Shown one piece after another: positions 46,380 through 56,834 of a DNA stretch of 64,000 nucleotides; within the stretch, counting starts at the first letter, position 1; each line of letters opens with the position of its first letter. The stretch comes from Dryococelus australis (taxonomy: Eukaryota; Arthropoda; Insecta; Phasmatodea; Phasmatidae). Position numbers and translations under genes: made by a program. The notes beneath the pieces are model-generated. The model did not search any database. It saw nothing but the letters and a program-made list of their open reading frames with translations, and was not told the DNA's origin. Location of the stretch: NCBI GenBank assembly GCA_029891345.1, contig CM056997.1, positions 216,047,212-216,111,211 on the forward strand. Direction: 5' to 3'.

Positions 46380-47100
46380 AGGACTGAAATTCGCAACGTA
46401 CTATAATTTCGATTCAAGTTCGGATTTAAATTAGACAATATTCCCCTAATAGTCCGAACTGAAATTAAATATTCTGCGTGGCTATAATAAATGCGAAGAC
46501 TAAAATTGAAATAATTTAAGCGAAAATCCCACTTTCCGGAATGTAATCCATAAGGTGGTTTAATTCCGGTATAAGTCCGTACTAAAATAAGACAGTAAGT
46601 TCCAAATTTTCAAAACTCAAAATAAATGTTCTATGGGGACGTACTTAATATTAGCACTATATCTGAACTGATTTTATTGAAAATGCTGCTTTACGAACAG
46701 TAATTCGCTAGGTGGCTTCATTTAGGTTCTAGTCCGAATTGAAACTAGACAATGCCCTCGAAATTTCCGAACTGAAAATATATTTTCTATTATTAGGTAA
46801 TTTATAAAACAACTAACATTGAACTGATTTAATAGAAAATCTGTCTTTCCGGGCTGTACTTCACAAGATGGCTTAATTTTCGTTCGTGCACAAACTGAAA
46901 CTAAACATTGACCTCCTAATATTCCGAACTGAAAATACATTTTATATGTGGACGTAGTTAAGACGAGAATGATGAACTTACTGTACTTAAAAGCCAGCTT
47001 TCTGGACTGTAATTCACAAGGTGGCTTAATAAGGACCTTCTTAAAATTGACAGTGATCCCCTAAATTTAAACAGAAAATAAATAATCTGTGATTAAATAT
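46380..47100. repeat. Tandem repeat of about 157 bp, four to five diverged units
   Basis: The phase motif 'aattcacaaggtggcttaat' recurs at about 46552, 46710, 46867 and 47018 (158, 157 and 151 bp apart). Other shared blocks are 'tccgaactgaaaat' and 'agtccgaactgaaactagacaat'. Confidence 0.8.
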
Positions 47101-47109
47101 TTGGTATTT

Positions 47110-49236
47110 GGAGTTTAATTATTAGACTGGTTTAGCCAGTTTTAGGAAAAGGGCTGGTAAATGTTGTTTGGTGCTGTGTCCGCCACATTGGATGATGTTA
47201 TGGTGGCCGTAATATGGCGACCATCGTACATTTCCTTGATGTTGGATTTTCGGCCATCTCGTTTTCGTTCGTCATCTTGTATTCGTTCTTCATCCTGTTT
47301 TCTATCACAATTTTGTTTCTTATCTCCAGTAGCCATTTTGTTTCTGCTCTATTGTCATGTTTACATGAGCTGTCATTATGGTGCTGTACTCGTCTGATTC
47401 AACATCTATGTTTACGTCCTCTAGAGTGTGCTCATGTCGTTCATCTTCTTTTATAACTGCCAATGAATGCCAGTGATATTATCTAAGTTTGTTTTTCTAC
47501 CAGTGTGTGCCACTTGTGACTGCCATGTTAGTTTCTCATCTCTTCCACTAGATAACACTCATTCCTCAGTATATCGGAGGTGCGATAAATAAAACTACAC
47601 ATTTCTGTAATTATGTAACTACTTATTCAAATTTTTAAATTTGAAGACTCTAGAAAATCGAGCAACGGATCTCCGAACCCATATTTTGAAGGCGAATTCA
47701 AATATTATGTCACGACCATTGATTATGAACAAGTATGTTATATATATAATTGAAGATTGATTTACCTTTTAAAATTAAAGGCATACTATAATTATATCGA
47801 GCGATATGTCTGCGAGATCGTATTTTTGAGGCGGAATTGAATATGACATAGGATTGTGTAAGCAAAGATGTAGGCCCTACTTATAATAAATATCATGTGT
47901 TATATATTTTCATACACATATTTTCAAGTCTAAAGTTAACATGACAATCGAAACTTTAATTATTCTAACATGATCAACGCCATTTATAATTTAAGAGGCG
48001 TATATTAAAGCCTGTTGAAGAAGAAAATATGAATTATATCCTAAGCCCTCTGATAAGCATTGTAATCATTGTTAGCTGCAATTTTGGATTGACTGGAGTT
48101 ATAACTACTTAATACATATAATATATACTACTCTTGATCTCTATCACGGCAATATAATACAACCTGCCCTAGAATTATTGTATGCATAGTTGTATGCCAT
48201 TTTCAATCCACTGAAGTTTTATCTTCCAAATTTATGTACTAGGTGCAACTTGTGACCTCGAACAAGGCGTTTTGGCCATTATGTCTTATATATTCTAGTA
48301 GGCACAGATGCCTGCAGTTTTTAATATGGTGAATATACATCTGCCATATTCATAAGTAGTACTCGTGATATCGAACAAGGCGATATATGTATATGGACTA
48401 CTATACCACAAGCCTTCAGTATCCTTTGGATAAACCTGTTCCTGATGACAGAATAGTTGGCAACCCCATCAGCTACTTTGTTGATCGGTATGTCTTAACA
48501 CTCATACCTATTTAGCCTCGCGGTCATAACACATACTCATACTTTTTACTACTTCTCTTTCACTTCTATAAATAGCCTTTTTATATATTCCTAAATATTC
48601 ACTGACATCTATTGAAAACTAAATCTGCAGTTAAACTGCATGTGATGGGGTAATGTTTCCAGTTCGTATGCTACAAATCCAGAGCCGCAAACGTAGTTGT
48701 TTCAGCTCTCTCCTACAAACCCCCGTACCAACGTTCATACAAGTGCCACAACGTCTGGCGCAGACAGTAGCTAGCTTTTTAAACGCTGACGCGGACCTAT
48801 TTCGCGTGAGTGTATACATGGCTGCTCCGTAACTAGACCAAACAATCCTATAGGGCATTTTGAAAGCTTTCGATAATTCTCGTACAAATATTCCTGCAAC
48901 CGAGCGTGCAGTGTCGTTTCTTTTCGAAATATTTTTCGCGCCAAAAGTTTAGAGATAATTTACCTGCATTATGTTCAGTTCATAGTAAGGCAAAGCAATG
49001 TTTTCGGCTATTATTTTATTTTGGTTTCATCAGCAATATTTTTTTATTCCTGTAAATAAAATATTCTTTAAAGTGAGTGCTTTTAATCAGACAAAGCCCT
49101 TTAGAACGTAGCGCTAATATTAATATACGTAAAAACACTTGGTTTTAGCATGTTAGTACATATTTGCTGTTACAGCGTCATTAGTATTATAAGACATAAC
49201 AACTACAATCCGATAGTGAACATTAATCATTCGTAG
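47110..49236. other. No gene recognised
   Basis: AT-rich. The minus-strand frame 47142-47336 is highly charged (many Asp, Glu, Lys, Arg repeats such as KQDEERIQDDERKRDG). It could be a gag-like coiled coil or low-complexity chance; nothing else supports it. Confidence 0.4.
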
Positions 49237-49492
49237 AGCCTCGGTGGTGTAGTGTTTAGACTACTCTCCTTCCACCACGGAGAACCGGGTTTGATTCCAG
49301 GCGAGTTCACCCCCGGATTTTCGTATGTGGGGATCGTGCAGGACAATGCCGCTGGTCAGCGGGTTTTCTCACTGATCTCCCATCTTCCCTACCCTTGCAT
49401 TCTGACGCTGCTCCATACTCATTTCGCTTTACCCTCAAGGGCTCTCTAGACCTCGGTGTTAAAAGCCAGCCAAATCTCTTCACTCGCTCATT
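49237..49492 (+). mobile_element. tRNA-derived SINE, family a, most complete copy
   Basis: A box in 'ctcggtggtgtagtgtttag', B box 'gggtttgattcc' at 49287-49298, then the body 'ggattttcgtatgtgggga', 'gcaggacaatgccgctgg', 'cgctgctccatactcatttc' and 'agccaaatctcttcactcgc'. It shows the tRNA-like head that the copy at 39637 lacks. Confidence 0.9.
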
Positions 49493-49565
49493 AAGCATTC
49501 TGCCTACCAGGACGTATTTTGTCCAGAAGGGCGAGACGCCGGCACTAGCGTCACATGTGTCATCG

Positions 49566-49621
49566 TCTCTATGTGGCATAGTCTCTATGTGGCATAGTCT
49601 CTATGTGGCATATTCTCTATG
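49566..49621. repeat. 16-bp tandem repeat, 3.5 copies
   Basis: The unit tctctatgtggcatag is repeated almost perfectly at 49566, 49582 and 49598, with a partial fourth copy. Confidence 0.95.
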
Positions 49622-49624
49622 AAC

Positions 49625-50071
49625 AAGTCTGCAGTCTTCTCTTCAGAAACGTACCTCTGTGGGAACTTTAATATTAGGCCTATTTCATTAAATATTTGTA
49701 ACACATTCTGATTAGCAAACAATTAAGAGAATATATATTTAGCATCTAGTTCCTTGTCGTGCATTTACATCGTAATCCTATATTCGTAAACTGAGCTTTC
49801 AACCATGCACACAAACGGTAATGCTGGATATCTGTTTACATTTGGACAGCTTCGTTTGGCGTGATCGGTATTTTCCGCTCGTTTCAGCGCCCGTTCGTGT
49901 CCAGCTCATTACTGAAGGACGAGGAAACTCAAGAGCCACGACGTCTGGAATGATCAGTAGTGCGAGCTGCAAGCAGTGGGAACCTCACACAGCCAGACGA
50001 ACTATGAAGCGGCTACAGGGGGGAACCACTAGACTGCATGTTCGTTTTGTCTCGGCACTAGGCATACCTTG

Positions 50072-50125
<54 letters not shown>

Positions 50126-50455
50126 ATTCTACCGGGCTTATTTACTCCAAAAAATTCCCGCTTAAGAAATAAAATCGACTTTATTTTCTGTTCGTGCAAA
50201 AATATCTTTGGAAAGCAAAGTTAGGATGCAATAATGTTGAGATTATTTTTAATAACGTATTTATTCCCATTTACACGTATAGCGTATAGATTAGACGACT
50301 AAAAATATAGTTTGACTAAATGTAACACTGCAAATACGTAATATTATTTCATATGAGTAGTTGGAAAAGGACAAACCTGGTGCAGGGGCTTGGGACTAAG
50401 GAACCGGCCGCAAACCTTCGCAAATTTCGCAAAACAATGCGCGAAATATTTACAA
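49625..50455. other. No gene recognised; (TA)n at 50072-50122
   Basis: Contains a 100-codon plus-strand frame (49821-50123) that runs into the TA microsatellite; no motif. Confidence 0.45.
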
Positions 50456-51560
50456 AAAATGTGCTCAAGGCCGCAGCGGCCATCTTGGATCAGAACTTCC
50501 TGCTCTGTCAATCCGGTTCGCCATCTTGGAAGTCGTGCTGACTATCAAAATTTTGGCAATGTCTAGCAACATGGCAGCCAATGCAGAATTTCCTTCTTTT
50601 TGAATCCTGTCCGCCATCTTGTAAGTCGCATTGTCTAGCAAAATGGCGTCTAGCAAAAACTGTGGCCAATGAAGAACTACCTGCTCTGTCAATCTGGTCC
50701 ACCATCTTATAAATCGTATTCTGGGAGAGAGGGCTTGGGGTTGAGGAGCCGGCAGCCATCTTGGATTTCCCAAATTAGCGATTCTACGTGCCAACAACTT
50801 CGATGAGAACTTCCTGCTCTTTCAATCTGGTCCACTACCTTGGAAGTGGCACAATATATAGCAAAATTACATCTAGCAAGAATGGTGGCAAATGCATGGT
50901 TGGCAAAGTTTCTGGCTCTGACTAGCAAGATGGCGGCGACCAGCAATGTCTGGCAGCAACCAGCAGCACCACTGACCAGCAAAATGGTGGGCCCTGGTTG
51001 TGGGACAGAGGGCTTGGGGCTGATGAGCTGCGACCGCCGTCTTGGATGACGTAATTTCGCACAGAAAACGACCAAAAGAAAGGTCATTTTGTAAGTCAAG
51101 CAAAAATGTCTGAATGCTTCCATCCTACCGAATGTCTCTACTTTCTGCTGTAGCATTCTGACAGAACTTCCTGCTCTGTCAATTTTGGTCACCAATGCAG
51201 AACTTCCTGCTCTGTCAATCTGATCCAACCAACTTGTAAGTGGCAGTGTCTAGGCAAATTACTGTCAGTGCACTGCCCAGGAAAAATAGTGGAGTGTACG
51301 AACATACTTGTGGAGGGGGTAGACTTACGCTCGTGTCCCCAGCCCGAAGCAACCGAGCACTGATCTGAATGCACTGTCTAGCAAAATGGTAGCTAATGCA
51401 CTGTCCAGCAAAAAATGGCATCCAAAGAACTGTTTAGCAAAATGGCTGCCAATGTGTTGTCTAGCAAATATGGTGACACTGCCTAGCAAACTTGGTGGTC
51501 AATGAAGAACTTCCTTCACTGTCAATCCGGTCCACCATATTGGAAGTCATTTCGCAGCAA
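50456..51560. repeat. Degenerate minisatellite cluster of 'aacttcctgctctgtcaatc' units
   Basis: Blocks such as 'agaacttcctgctctgtcaa', 'ggtccaccatcttggaagtc' and 'gtctagcaaaatggc' recur at about 50495, 50580, 50672, 50810, 51167, 51197 and 51508 in varying order and spacing. The long minus-strand open frames here are translated repeat (runs like DRAGSS) and not genes. Confidence 0.75.
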
Positions 51561-51689
51561 GACTATGGCTGGCTCCAGGATTCACCCTGCCAGTCATGCT
51601 CTGTCATACCAGCAACATCCATCTCGCCTGAAGAGTGTTCGAGTTCATAGCCCCCCTGCAACGTATCTCTCCCGACATACAAGGAAAAA

Positions 51690-51798
51690 GGCCGAAGGGT
51701 CAAGTATGACCTATAACTACTTATAACAATATAGTTGGGTGTAATTTTCGAACTGTTTAAGCTTGCCTGAAGAATGTTCGACTTCATAGCCCTCTGCA

Positions 51799-51835
<37 letters not shown>

Positions 51836-53720
51836 TCTTTCTCTCTCTCTCGATATAGTTCGCTGTAATTTCCGAACTGTTTGAGATACAACTACTAAAT
51901 TCATAAGATAGATATCATACCCGACGAAGAGAAGGAATGCAGGGTGAAGTATACCCTACATCTCTGTATAAGCATAGTTCACTGTAATTCCATAACCACA
52001 AAAGATTTGGTTACTAAATTCATAACATAGACATCAAACCCAACGACGAGAAGTGTCGCAGGGTCAAGTAGACCCTATGTCTACTTATAAGCAGAGTTAG
52101 CTGTAATTTCCAAACAGTTTGAGATATAACTGCAATATTCATAACACAGGAATCACCCATGACGAAAAGAAGGGAATAAGGGCGAAGTATTGTATTGTAT
52201 TGAAAGTGCTTCTTAACGCCCCACTGGGTTTATGCTTTAGAGCTTAGCAGGGGACAGCATACATACTAACTTATAACCTAATTTAAATTAACACACATGC
52301 CTTACCCGGGATTAGAAACCAGAGCCCCTTGCACCCCAGATCAGTGGCGAATCAACTGACTGTGCCATGAGATGTCAGCAAGGGTGAAGTAGACCCTATA
52401 TCTACTTATATGCATAGTTGGCCAAAAATTTGAACCATTTAAGATCAAGTTGTCAATTTCATAGCATAGGCATCATCCATGATGATGAGAAAGGTCGTAT
52501 GTTCAAGTATACCCTATGTCTACTTATAAGCATAGTTGGCCATAATTTCTGAACCATTTAAGATATATATCAAATTCATAACATAGGTATCACTCAGGAC
52601 GACTAGAAAGGTCGTATTGTCAGTATGAATATTTATAAACATAGTTGTCCATAATTTCCAAACCATTAGAGATAGAACTGTCGGAATTATAATATATGCT
52701 TCACCCAGGATGATAAGAAGTGCCATAGTACCAAGTAAACCCTACGTCTACTTATATGCATAGATAGCTATTATTTCCGAACAATTTGAGATACAACTAC
52801 TGTATTCGTAATACAGGCATCACCAAGGACGAGAAAGGTTATATGGTCAAGTATGTCCTATGTCTGTTTATAAGCATATTAGGCATAATTTGCAAACCAT
52901 TTAAGATATAGATGTCAAATTCATAACCCAGGACGATGAGAAAGTTTGTAGTGTTAATTATAGCCTATGTCTACTTATAAGCATAGTTGTCTGTAATTTT
53001 CGAACAATTTGAGATACAGCTACCATATTTATAATATATTCATCACCTCTGGCGATGAGAAGGGTGGATATGACCAGTAGACCCTATGTCTATTTATAAG
53101 CATAGTTGGCCATAATTTCTAACCTTTTAAGATATATTTGACAAATTCATAACATAGACATCACTTCCAATGTCGAGGACTGCAGGTTAAATATACACTA
53201 TGTCTACTTATAAGCAAAGTTGGGTGAAATTTCTGAACAATGTAAGGTATAGTTGTGAAATTCATAACATAAGTATCACTCACGATGATGAGAAAGCTCA
53301 CAGGGTCAATTGTACCCTATGTCTATTTATAAGCATAGTTGGTCATAATTTCATAGCCATTTAAGTTATAGCTGTCAAATTCATAACATAGTTATCACCT
53401 AGAACGATGAGAAGGGTTGTAGGGTCAAGTATACCCTAGGCATACTTAAAAGCATAGTTGACAGTAATGTCCGAACCATTTGAGATACATCTACTGAATT
53501 CATAGCATAGGTGTCACCCGTGATGATGATTAGACTCGTAGGGTCAAGTAGACTCCATGATTACTTGTAAGCATAGTTTGCTATAATTTCCCAACCATTT
53601 GTGGCACAACAAACAAACACATAACATAAGCTTCACCCAGCAGAATTATAAGGGCCATAGGACCAAGTAGATCCCATGTATACTTAGAAGCATAGTTGGC
53701 TGTAATTTCCGAACCATTGA
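51690..53720. repeat. 119-bp satellite array, about 16 units
   Basis: The motif 'ataagcatagtt' steps at 51973, 52092, (SINE), 52412, 52531, 52640, 52759, 52875, 52982, 53101, 53215, 53334, 53453, 53572 and 53691, mostly exactly 119 bp apart. The unit also holds 'tgtaatttccgaaccatttg', 'agatacaactac', 'aaattcataacataggcatc' and 'gggtcaagtagaccctatgt'. Two early units contain a (TC)n expansion (about 51801-51852). The same satellite occurs in the Polinton at 16615-16990. Confidence 0.95.
52190..52379 (-). mobile_element. SINE of family b inserted in the satellite
   Basis: On the minus strand the head 'tctcatggcacagtcagttg' leads to B-box-like 'ggtttctaatcccgggtaag', then 'gttaatttaaattaggttataagt' (in two blocks) and 'gcataaacccagtgggg', with a (CAATA)n tail. 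Flanking duplications 'aagggcgaagta' (52178-52189) and 'aagggtgaagta' (52380-52391) differ at one base. Its removal restores the 119-bp periodicity. Confidence 0.9.
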
Positions 53721-53724
53721 TGAT

Positions 53725-54988
53725 ATACTAGAATTATAAGTAAATACAAAACAATATATATATTTAAACCATCAGTTATAAGGATTTAACAACATGTGTG
53801 CAAGCATCGAGCATTGAATGTTATGTTATGTGACAAAAAAATTTTCATTGGGAAGTGTGGAGATGATAATTTAAAAAAATTATGAGCACCTGCAAGCCAT
53901 TGCAATCACATGCAAGAGGTTCTGTTTGCTGCTTTTAGATGATGTTCGACAAGGCCACACTGACCTGGATATAACACCTTCTGTACGAATCGAGTGAAAC
54001 TAAACTGGCCAACACTAAACGTGTCGTGCAAGTACCAACAAGTCGAAGGGATGTTACATAACACTGGTAAAGAGAAAGAGAGATGTCAGCAGATCAGTGG
54101 AGTGCATATCCCTTTAGGAGAGGAATTTAGTTATACAGTACCTAGTGCCAGAACCGTACGCACATACGAAACGTCATACATTAGTCCTGCAAGAGAGAGA
54201 TATGACAATTATTATACTAAAAGCTCATTGCGAAAAGCATTACATATGAATTGCTAATGATAAGTAAGGATGCATCGCAACAAACACACACACAGAAAAC
54301 TATGAATGTACTCTGATTTTAGAAGATGTAGTTATCGTGCAAAAAAATATGCGTATCAGTTCGTCGACGAGCATTATGTCGGAAAGCAGAAAGTTACGAA
54401 TACATTCATCTACTATTATCATATAATCTGCTGGACTATGAAGATGGAATCAAATCTTAAAGACTTACCATCGGCATCGTCGTCAACAGCAAGGGACCCT
54501 AAAGAATCGCTACAAGCACTATGGTAACAATGTTACTATTGTGGTAATGCATGCCATCATGAAAGTTACCATTGCAAAAGCCAATGTTGGTCATTCACCA
54601 GGAAGCAAGTGCAAGTAAGACTTTCGCTAACAGTACCAATGCCAAATGTTATGAATATAGTGACTGACCATTTGCAATCACCTACATGATCTACCAATAT
54701 GTTAACTGTAGTGCAGGATATGTGAATAACTAGCATTTTGTACACTCACAGCCAGAAAATATTCTACAAAAGAGAATGTATAAACTACTTCTCATGTAAT
54801 ATAGCCTTCGCTGATATTAGTTTCGCCTTCATCATACAAACCTGAAATACCTCCTCATCACTAGGAAAATATTATTGGATTTTGTCTGAGTCGGAAAGAA
54901 ATTTTTTTTTTTTTTGTATAGTTTCAGGCCTCGAACTCAGGCCCCTACGCCTTACCCCATTTTATAAGATTTTTTAGTTCTGTATATA

Positions 54989-55064
<76 letters not shown>

Positions 55065-55437
55065 ATATTTAAGTTTATAAACAGTCAGAAATTCACATGC
55101 TAAGCTAACCACGCTTTTTCGAAAGTACCTATACAACAATTACAATCACACACAATTCAACTATGCATGTGCTCTAGAAGATCCAAAATATAAAGAGAAG
55201 AGGTTTACCTGGTGTAGCTGTTTGAGAAAAACTCATGTAGCTTGACGAGTGCTCTGGAGATGGTGTATCATCCTATCGAATTAAACTGACATAAATAAAA
55301 TAATTTTTTATATAAAGCAGAGGTTTGTTTTTAAAAATGCAAAACATTTTTTACACAAAATTTATTTAGTAAAGTACAACATGAGAAAAAAATATATATA
55401 TCTGTTAATTTATTTTTACACTTTTTTTTTTGTGTTC
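53725..55437. other. No confident gene; Cys/His cluster near 54550; (TA)n at 54978-55060
   Basis: Plus-strand frames 53994-54257 and 54306-54527 show no family. Just after the second, CYYCGNACHHESYHC (about 54539-54583) is close to a CX2CX4HX4C zinc knuckle but has one residue too many, and it is preceded by a stop. It could be the end of an old gag. T-rich and TA microsatellite DNA follows. Confidence 0.35.
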
Positions 55438-56085
55438 CAAGGCACTGTTCCCAGTGAGTCCTGATTTTCGTGGATACTTACTATAATGCTTAAAAAATGT
55501 TGTTTGCAGACATTAACTTTGCAGCTATTCTAAATAATCTGTGATCGCACGCCAGTCTTGAAAAGGTTTTTTATATAATAATGTCAAATATCCGTATTTC
55601 CATCCTTCTCCATCAGGCCAATATGTTCAGGTTTCTTCTTGTTCTTCATCACATATATAGGTACCACTTTTCCCTTTTCATTCAACGAGTACGCATTTAC
55701 AGACACTCCAGGATTGTTGTCGTTATTCTGAAAGACCCTTGCATTTTGTTTTGTGAATTGCAAGGCACTGTCTCCCAAACAGTCCTGATTTTCGAGGATA
55801 ACCAGTATAATGCTTAAAACGTGGTTTGCAGATATGAACTTTGTACCTACATGAAGTAATCTGAGAGATAATAAGACGAGAAAAGTTGCAAATGTAACAA
55901 TGATAGGAAATATGCCTAGTTTCTGGCATCACTATCAGAAGAGCAATATGTTCAGGTTTCTCATTCTTTGTCACATGAATTAGTACCACTTCTCCCCTAT
56001 CATAAAGCGAGTACACATTTACAGACAGTCTAGGGTTGTTGTTCTCAAAGACCCTTGTTTGCCTTTTTGCAGTCGGAATATCCAG
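55438..56085. repeat. 323-bp tandem duplication within a PolB fragment
   Basis: Bases 55438-55762 and 55763-56085 match in order: 'ggcactgt..ccca..agtcctgattttcg', 'ataatgcttaaaa', 'ggtttgcaga', 'aatatgttcaggtttct', 'tttacagacactc.agg'. The offset is 323-325 bp. It duplicates the polymerase block around the VSVN(V/A)YSL motif. Confidence 0.9.
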
Positions 56086-56830
56086 TCTGCTAAAATCAAA
56101 CAATCATTCCACCTCAGCATAACATTTTCCTACCCGATGAGGCCTCGATGACATAACAAATCCAGCCAACATATACCACTTGAAACACAGGGTGTCATAG
56201 TTGTGGGGATTTATTACCGCACGTTTGTGTTTGATGAATTCGGGAAGGTCAACATATGACGTCAGCTGTGAAGGCTCATCCACTATGTTACTTGAAGGAA
56301 GCCCCTTGCACATATCCATATGCACTCTTAGACCACCCATCCGTGATATGGACACGCTGCACTTCGAACACCTGTACCTTATTTGGTTGGGGCTCTTTGT
56401 ACAGTTATGTCTCTCATATCGACGAACACTGCTGCTGCTGGTGAAGGTCGTTTCACAGAAACGTCACTTATAATGTCTAAATGGTTCAGCAGAGGGGGTT
56501 GACCATACAGTCGTTGTTGTTGGAACAGAGGTCGATGGTCCAGTTGATGATGCAGGTGTCGCAACCGAAGAACTGGAGGCACTATGCCAAACATTACTGA
56601 AGTCCATAGTGGCATTGGTACCATGCCCATAGCAGATGACAGCAGTGATACTGTTAGCAGACTATGCCAAAAGGTCGATGGTGATGCTACAAAAGGATGC
56701 TGCTCGGAGAAGTGTATGGCACTGCTGGTACCACTCCCGAAGAAGTCGATGGAACTACCATAGATACCATTAGCTTTGGACTGTCTGAAGACAGTGCAGA
56801 TCGCTGATGATGTGCCTTGCTCCGAATGCA
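55590..56830 (-). pseudogene. N-terminal fragment of a second Polinton-type DNA polymerase B
   Basis: Reading down from about 56830, a Ser/Thr-rich leader is followed by two zinc-finger-like segments. RFCETTFTSSSSVRRYERHN (about 56410-56470) has its first Cys replaced by a TGA stop. CSKCSVSISRMGGLRVHMDM (about 56300-56370) is intact C2HC. Then comes the family block SYVDLPEFIKHKRAVINPHN with CFKW (56160-56260), FDFSRLDIP, and LSVNVYSLYDRGEVVLIHVT with KNEKPEHI (55930-56050). This is the same block as at 23.1-23.4 kb in the complete Polinton, but the sequences are clearly diverged, so it is another family member. The VSVN block is present twice because of the 323-bp duplication. Polymerase motifs A-C are absent. 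No TIR was found nearby. Confidence 0.8.
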
Positions 56831-56834
56831 CCTC

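Noticed and set aside
50465..51228. Minus-strand frames of 110 and 173 codons rich in DRAGSS
   Set aside because: Translated minisatellite; the repeated peptide follows the DNA repeat and has no family motif.
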